Shown here: one piece after another, positions 6,954 through 9,758 of the stretch | How positions within the stretch are numbered: the stretch's first letter is position 1 | How the letters are laid out: each line of letters begins with the position of its first letter | Assembly (NCBI GenBank): GCA_934501475.1 | Contig: CAKSUL010000062.1 | Coordinates: 1 to 9,758, forward strand | DNA from: an uncultured Roseovarius sp. | GTDB taxonomy: Bacteria > Pseudomonadota > Alphaproteobacteria > Rhodobacterales > Rhodobacteraceae | DNA: 9,758 bases | Direction: 5' to 3' | Program-made: the position numbers and the translations under genes | The notes under the pieces: generated by a model | The model's input: the letters and a program-made list of their open reading frames with translations, nothing else | The model's database searches: none | What the model was told of the DNA's origin: nothing

Positions 6954-8573
6954 TCAATACCAGGCATCGGCCATGGATGCCTTCTTGCGGGCCATGAAAT
7001 CCTGCAGCGCCTCGTCGATTGCCGCGTCCAGCGGCGGCGCCTCATAGGATGCGAGGACCTGTTTCCAGCGGGCATTGGCGCGCGTGGCGGCATCGATCCC
7101 GCCCTGTTCGTCCCATGTTTCCCAGGGCTGGTTGTCATCCAGCGCGCTGTCGTAATAGGCGGTCTTGTAATGGCGCAGCGTGTGCTGGGTGCCAAACAGG
7201 TGTTCACCGGGGCCTTTTTCGGCCAGCGCCTCGAATCCAAGCGTGTCCTCGTTGACCTCGATCCCCTTGAGATAGGCGTGCATCATGCCGCAAAGGTCCG
7301 TATCCAGAACGAATTTCTCATAAGACATCGACAGCAGCCCATCGAGGAACCCGGCGCAATGCAGGATGTAATTGGCCCCGCCCTGCACCGCCGACATCAT
7401 CGACATCATGGATTGCTGCATCGCCTGCGCGTCAGGCAGTTTCGAGGTGCTGAAATTGCCCGCGCAGCGCAGCGGCATGTTCAACCGGCGCGCCAGTTGC
7501 CCCATGACCAGCGATCCGAGCGCGGGTTCTGACGTGCCGAAGGTGGGCGAGCCGCTGCGCAGCGACATCGAACTGAGAAAGCCCGCCAGGATCGCCGGTG
7601 CGCCGGGGCGCACCAGTTGCGTCAGCGCGCAGGACACCATGCTTTCGGCCAGGCATTGCGCCACCGATCCGGCCATGGTCAGCGGCGACACAGCCCCGCC
7701 CAGCAGGAACGGCAGGTGGATCGACCCTTGCCCCGCGGCCGCATAGGCGCGGATACCCGCCGTCGTCACCCCGTCCAGAACCAGCGGCGAGGTGGTGTTG
7801 AAATTGCCCATGATGACGCAGTTCCGGTCGACGAAATCGTCGCCAAAGACCAGCCGCGCCATGGCGATGGAATCCTCCGCGCGCTCGGGCGCGGTGATCG
7901 AGCCAAGGAAGGCGCGGTCGGAATATTTGATATGGCTGTAAACCATGTCGAGATGGCGCTTGTTCACGGCGATATCGGTCGGCTCGCAGATCGTGCCGCC
8001 CGAATGGTGCAGCCACGGCGAGGATTGCCCCAGCTTGATCAGGTTGCGGAAATCCTCGATCGTGCCATAGCGCCGCCCCTTGTCCAGATCCATCACGAAG
8101 GGCGATCCGTAAGAGGGCGCGAACACCATCGCGTCGCCGCCGATTTCAACCGTGTTGGCCGGGTTGCGCGCGTGCTGGGTAAAGCGGGCGGGGGCGGTCT
8201 TCAGCAGCTCGCGGATCATGCCGGGGGCGAATTTCAGGTTCCAGCTGTCGGCGGTCAGGTCGGTGACCTGCGCGCCCGCCTCGCGGAACAGGCGCACCGC
8301 CTCGGGGTCTTCGCGGAATTCGATCCCGATCTCGGCCATGATGCGCTCGGCCGTGGCCTCGATCCGTTCCAGCGCGCCGTCATCCAGCAGGTCATATGTT
8401 GCGATGCCCCGGGTGATGTAGGGCACTTCGAGATGCGGATTCTGCCCCGGCGCACCCGAGCGCGCAATGCCCGACATGTCACGTTTGCGCCGGCCCTTGC
8501 GGGGTTCGGTATCGGTGCCGGACTGAGGAGCGGACGGGGGAACGGGCTGCTTGTCGGGCGGGGGAACGGTCAT
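6954..8573 (-). CDS. MttB-superfamily (trimethylamine methyltransferase-like, non-pyrrolysine) corrinoid methyltransferase
   Basis: A 539-residue protein of the MttB superfamily. The archaeal founder contains pyrrolysine at an in-frame UAG; this frame reads through without any stop, so it belongs to the non-pyrrolysine branch, whose characterised members demethylate quaternary amines such as glycine betaine (MtgB), proline betaine and carnitine. The body from about residue 48 is a TIM-barrel enzyme with family-like segments IGIEFREDPEAV (82-93), FAPSYGSPFVMD (151-162), HHSGGTICEP (189-198), PAILAGFLSSMS (326-337) and a Gly/Ser-rich stretch FGTSEPALGS (345-354). The first 47 residues are a Pro- and Arg-rich extension without fold, common in proteobacterial members. 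The predicted reaction is transfer of a methyl group from a methylated amine to a Co(I) corrinoid protein in the cytoplasm. It is the first gene of the operon; its ATG follows AGGAG by 6 bases, which fixes the start. No cognate corrinoid protein or activase is encoded nearby. Confidence 0.93.
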   Translation of the reverse strand: MTVPPPDKQPVPPSAPQSGTDTEPRKGRRKRDMSGIARSGAPGQNPHLEVPYITRGIATYDLLDDGALERIEATAERIMAEIGIEFREDPEAVRLFREAGAQVTDLTADSWNLKFAPGMIRELLKTAPARFTQHARNPANTVEIGGDAMVFAPSYGSPFVMDLDKGRRYGTIEDFRNLIKLGQSSPWLHHSGGTICEPTDIAVNKRHLDMVYSHIKYSDRAFLGSITAPERAEDSIAMARLVFGDDFVDRNCVIMGNFNTTSPLVLDGVTTAGIRAYAAAGQGSIHLPFLLGGAVSPLTMAGSVAQCLAESMVSCALTQLVRPGAPAILAGFLSSMSLRSGSPTFGTSEPALGSLVMGQLARRLNMPLRCAGNFSTSKLPDAQAMQQSMMSMMSAVQGGANYILHCAGFLDGLLSMSYEKFVLDTDLCGMMHAYLKGIEVNEDTLGFEALAEKGPGEHLFGTQHTLRHYKTAYYDSALDDNQPWETWDEQGGIDAATRANARWKQVLASYEAPPLDAAIDEALQDFMARKKASMADAWY

Positions 8574-8579
8574 GATCGG

Positions 8580-8584
8580 CTCCT
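8580..8584 (-). promoter_or_regulatory. Ribosome binding site of the MttB-like gene
   Basis: AGGAG on the minus strand, 6 bases before the ATG at 8573. It supports the full-length start over the internal Met33, which begins closer to the conserved fold. Confidence 0.75.
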
Positions 8585-8589
8585 GACAT

Positions 8590-8620
8590 TTGACGGCAAT
8601 AACATATCTGTCAATATAAT
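8590..8620 (+). promoter_or_regulatory. Possible promoter of the TetR-family gene
   Basis: TTGACG at 8590-8595 and a consensus TATAAT at 8615-8620 on the plus strand, 19 bases apart, which is slightly long. The -10 box lies inside the palindrome at 8609-8625, so a bound repressor would block it. Predicted transcript start is near 8627, about 27 bases before the ATG at 8654. I could not assign a convincing -10 for the minus-strand operon in this AT-rich island, although TTGACA is present on that strand at 8635-8630. Confidence 0.42.
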
Positions 8621-8635
8621 TGACACACCTGTCAA
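8609..8635. promoter_or_regulatory. Candidate TetR operator: three TGTCAA half-sites in the divergent control region
   Basis: TGTCAAT-ATA-ATTGACA (8609-8625) is a perfect 17-bp palindrome with 7-base arms. The second arm is reused with a further copy as TTGACA-CACC-TGTCAA (8620-8635). The half-sites are thus alternately oriented and start 11 and 10 bases apart, about one helical turn, so dimers could bind side by side on one face. The stretch is strikingly AT-rich for this genome and sits between the divergent MttB-like and TetR-family genes. Divergent TetR regulators commonly bind such sites to repress both directions. Binding by this protein is inferred. Confidence 0.72.
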
Positions 8636-8653
8636 GGACTCTAAGGTGCGGCC

Positions 8654-9313
8654 ATGAACCAGACGCCTGACACCCAAACCACCGCCCGCCCGCGCGGGTC
8701 CGAGGACATCTGGCTGGATGCGGCCTATGAGGTCCTGACCACCAGTGGCGTCGAGGCGGTCAAGGTCATGCCTCTGGCGCGCAAGCTGGGCCTCACACGC
8801 ACCGGATTTTACTGGCATTTCGCCGATCGCGAGGCGCTGCTGGATGCGATGATCGCCCGCTGGGAGGCCAAGAACACCGGCAACCTGGTGTCGCGCTGCG
8901 AAGCCTATGGCGAGACGATAACCGAGGCGATGTTCAACCTGTTCGATTGCTGGTTCGACGATGCGCTGTTTGATTCCCCGCTCGACCTGGCGATTCGCAA
9001 CTGGGCGCGCAACGATCCGGCCTTGCAGGCGCGTGTCGAGCAGGCCGACGCGCGCCGCCAGGGGGCGGTCGCGGCGATGTTCCAGCGCTTTGGCTATGCG
9101 CGCGACGAGGCCAATGTGCGCGCCATGACGGTGCTGTTCACGCAGATCGGCTATATCTCGACCGGGGCGGCGCCACGGGGTGCGGACCGGCTGTCACGCA
9201 CCCCGCTATATGTCGAGGTCTTCACCGGGCGCCGCCCCAGCCCGTCCGAGATCGACCGCTTTTTCGCGCGCCATGGCGGTTCGGGCGCGCCTGCGCCCGC
9301 TCAGCTGGCGTAG
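8654..9313 (+). CDS. TetR/AcrR-family transcriptional regulator
   Basis: A 219-residue one-component regulator. The N-terminal DNA-binding domain (about 17-68) has the family helix-turn-helix, with MPLARKLGLTRTGFYWHF at 39-56; the recognition helix covers about 48-55 and the typical F-Y-x-H-F follows. The rest is the variable all-helical ligand-binding and dimer domain, so the ligand cannot be predicted; a methylated amine or a pathway intermediate is the natural guess from context. A weak ribosome site (AAGG) precedes the ATG at 8654. The gene diverges from the four-gene operon across 80 bases that contain a good palindromic operator, so it most likely controls the operon and itself. Its 3' end overlaps the convergent aldolase gene by 13 bases. 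Confidence 0.93.
   Translation: MNQTPDTQTTARPRGSEDIWLDAAYEVLTTSGVEAVKVMPLARKLGLTRTGFYWHFADREALLDAMIARWEAKNTGNLVSRCEAYGETITEAMFNLFDCWFDDALFDSPLDLAIRNWARNDPALQARVEQADARRQGAVAAMFQRFGYARDEANVRAMTVLFTQIGYISTGAAPRGADRLSRTPLYVEVFTGRRPSPSEIDRFFARHGGSGAPAPAQLA
9282..9299. terminator. GC-rich hairpin at the convergent 3' ends, possible weak terminator
   Basis: CGGGCGC-GCCT-GCGCCCG is a perfect 7-bp stem with a 4-base loop. Read on the minus strand it begins one base after the aldolase stop codon; on the plus strand it lies in the last codons of the TetR gene. There is no T-tract on either side, so it is not a standard intrinsic terminator. It may stabilise 3' ends or may simply reflect GC-rich coding sequence. 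Confidence 0.3.
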
Positions 9314-9758
9314 CTGTCGCCCTCGTCATCCAGAATGCCCATCAGCTCGCGCAGGTGGCAATCGCCCTGATTGGGGTAGTTTTCCAGCTCGCGCGCGGTC
9401 TTCTCTGCGATCTCATCGCTGAGAACGCGCAGCGGCCGGCCGGTTTGCAGGGCGCGGATATAGGTCTCGGCGGCGCGTTCAAAGTAGTACATGCGGTTGA
9501 ACGTGTCCGCCACGCTGTCACCCAGCACCAGAACGCCGTGATTGCCCATGATCATCACCTTCTTGCGCGGGTCCGACAACATGCGCGCACAGCGCGTGCC
9601 CTCATCCTCGAATGCCAGCCCGCTATAGCCGTCATCTATGACGTAACGGTTGAAGAACGTCGCACAGTTCTGGTCGATCGGGGGCAGGGTGCTGTCGGCC
9701 AGGCTGGCCAGGACGGTGGCGTGGATCGAATGCACATGCATCACGCAGCGGGCATGCG
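9301..9758 (-). CDS. Class II aldolase/adducin family protein, 5' end missing
   Basis: The last 151 residues of a class II (metal-dependent) aldolase-fold protein; the frame stays open to the right edge, and the residues before the GTG at 9744 (HARC) continue the family pattern, so no start is visible. The segment HVHSIHAT contains the paired zinc-ligand histidines of the family, and GNHGVLVLGDS contains the third. A helix with FERAAETYI follows, as in fuculose-phosphate aldolase relatives and ribulose-phosphate epimerases. The fold supports aldol cleavage, epimerisation or decarboxylation of sugar- or keto-acid-like substrates; many alphaproteobacterial members have no assigned substrate. 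It converges on the TetR gene with a 13-base overlap of the 3' ends and is transcribed toward the operon, but separately from it. Whether it takes part in the same pathway cannot be judged here. Confidence 0.88.
   Translation of the reverse strand, partial: HARCVMHVHSIHATVLASLADSTLPPIDQNCATFFNRYVIDDGYSGLAFEDEGTRCARMLSDPRKKVMIMGNHGVLVLGDSVADTFNRMYYFERAAETYIRALQTGRPLRVLSDEIAEKTARELENYPNQGDCHLRELMGILDDEGDSYAS

Noticed and set aside
5106..7532. An 808-residue open frame on the plus strand
   Set aside because: It lies fully antisense to the DgcA-like and MttB-like genes, which have clear families; its translation is low-complexity, rich in His, Gly and Arg, as expected from the reverse strand of GC-rich coding sequence.
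6954..8573. Pyrrolysine codon in the MttB-like gene
   Set aside because: The frame contains no internal TAG and is full length, so it is a non-pyrrolysine homologue.
7617..8657. A 346-residue plus-strand frame reaching into the control region
   Set aside because: It is antisense to the MttB-like gene and ends over the TetR operator and start; no family features.

Overview
The window is GC-rich and gene-dense. The proteins look like those of an alphaproteobacterium, most likely Rhodobacterales (Roseobacter-type). This rests on protein style, short intergenic gaps and base composition, and no 16S or other marker is present. There are seven clear genes, two of them cut by the window ends, plus one candidate leader peptide. 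There are no RNA genes, insertion sequences or CRISPR arrays, and no gene-free stretch longer than about 150 bases.

Left part (1-2143): the 3' end of an amidohydrolase family 3 (YtcJ-like) gene on the plus strand converges, across 7 bases, on rsgA, the ribosome-assembly GTPase. Upstream of rsgA a 26-codon reading frame with a good ribosome binding site ends in an ATGA overlap with the rsgA start, which suggests translational coupling.

Centre (2144-8573): a tightly packed minus-strand operon of four genes with gaps of 51, 1 and 3 bases. In transcription order it encodes an MttB-superfamily (non-pyrrolysine) corrinoid methyltransferase, a DgcA/StcD-like flavin N-demethylase, a ProC-like NAD(P)-dependent imine reductase, and a second Old-Yellow-Enzyme/dienoyl-CoA-reductase-type iron-sulfur flavoprotein. 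Together they read as a catabolic route for an N-methylated compound, perhaps a betaine with a cyclic amine core. The methyltransferase could remove one methyl from the quaternary amine, the flavoproteins could remove others oxidatively or act on the backbone, and the reductase could act on a cyclic imine. The substrate is inference. The expected partners (corrinoid protein, corrinoid activase, methyl acceptor transferase, DgcB or ETF) are not in the window.

Right part (8574-9758): an 80-base divergent control region holds a perfect 17-bp palindrome and a third copy of the same half-site, directly upstream of a divergent TetR-family regulator. The regulator most likely controls both itself and the operon. 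Its 3' end overlaps by 13 bases with a convergent class II aldolase/adducin gene that runs off the right edge.
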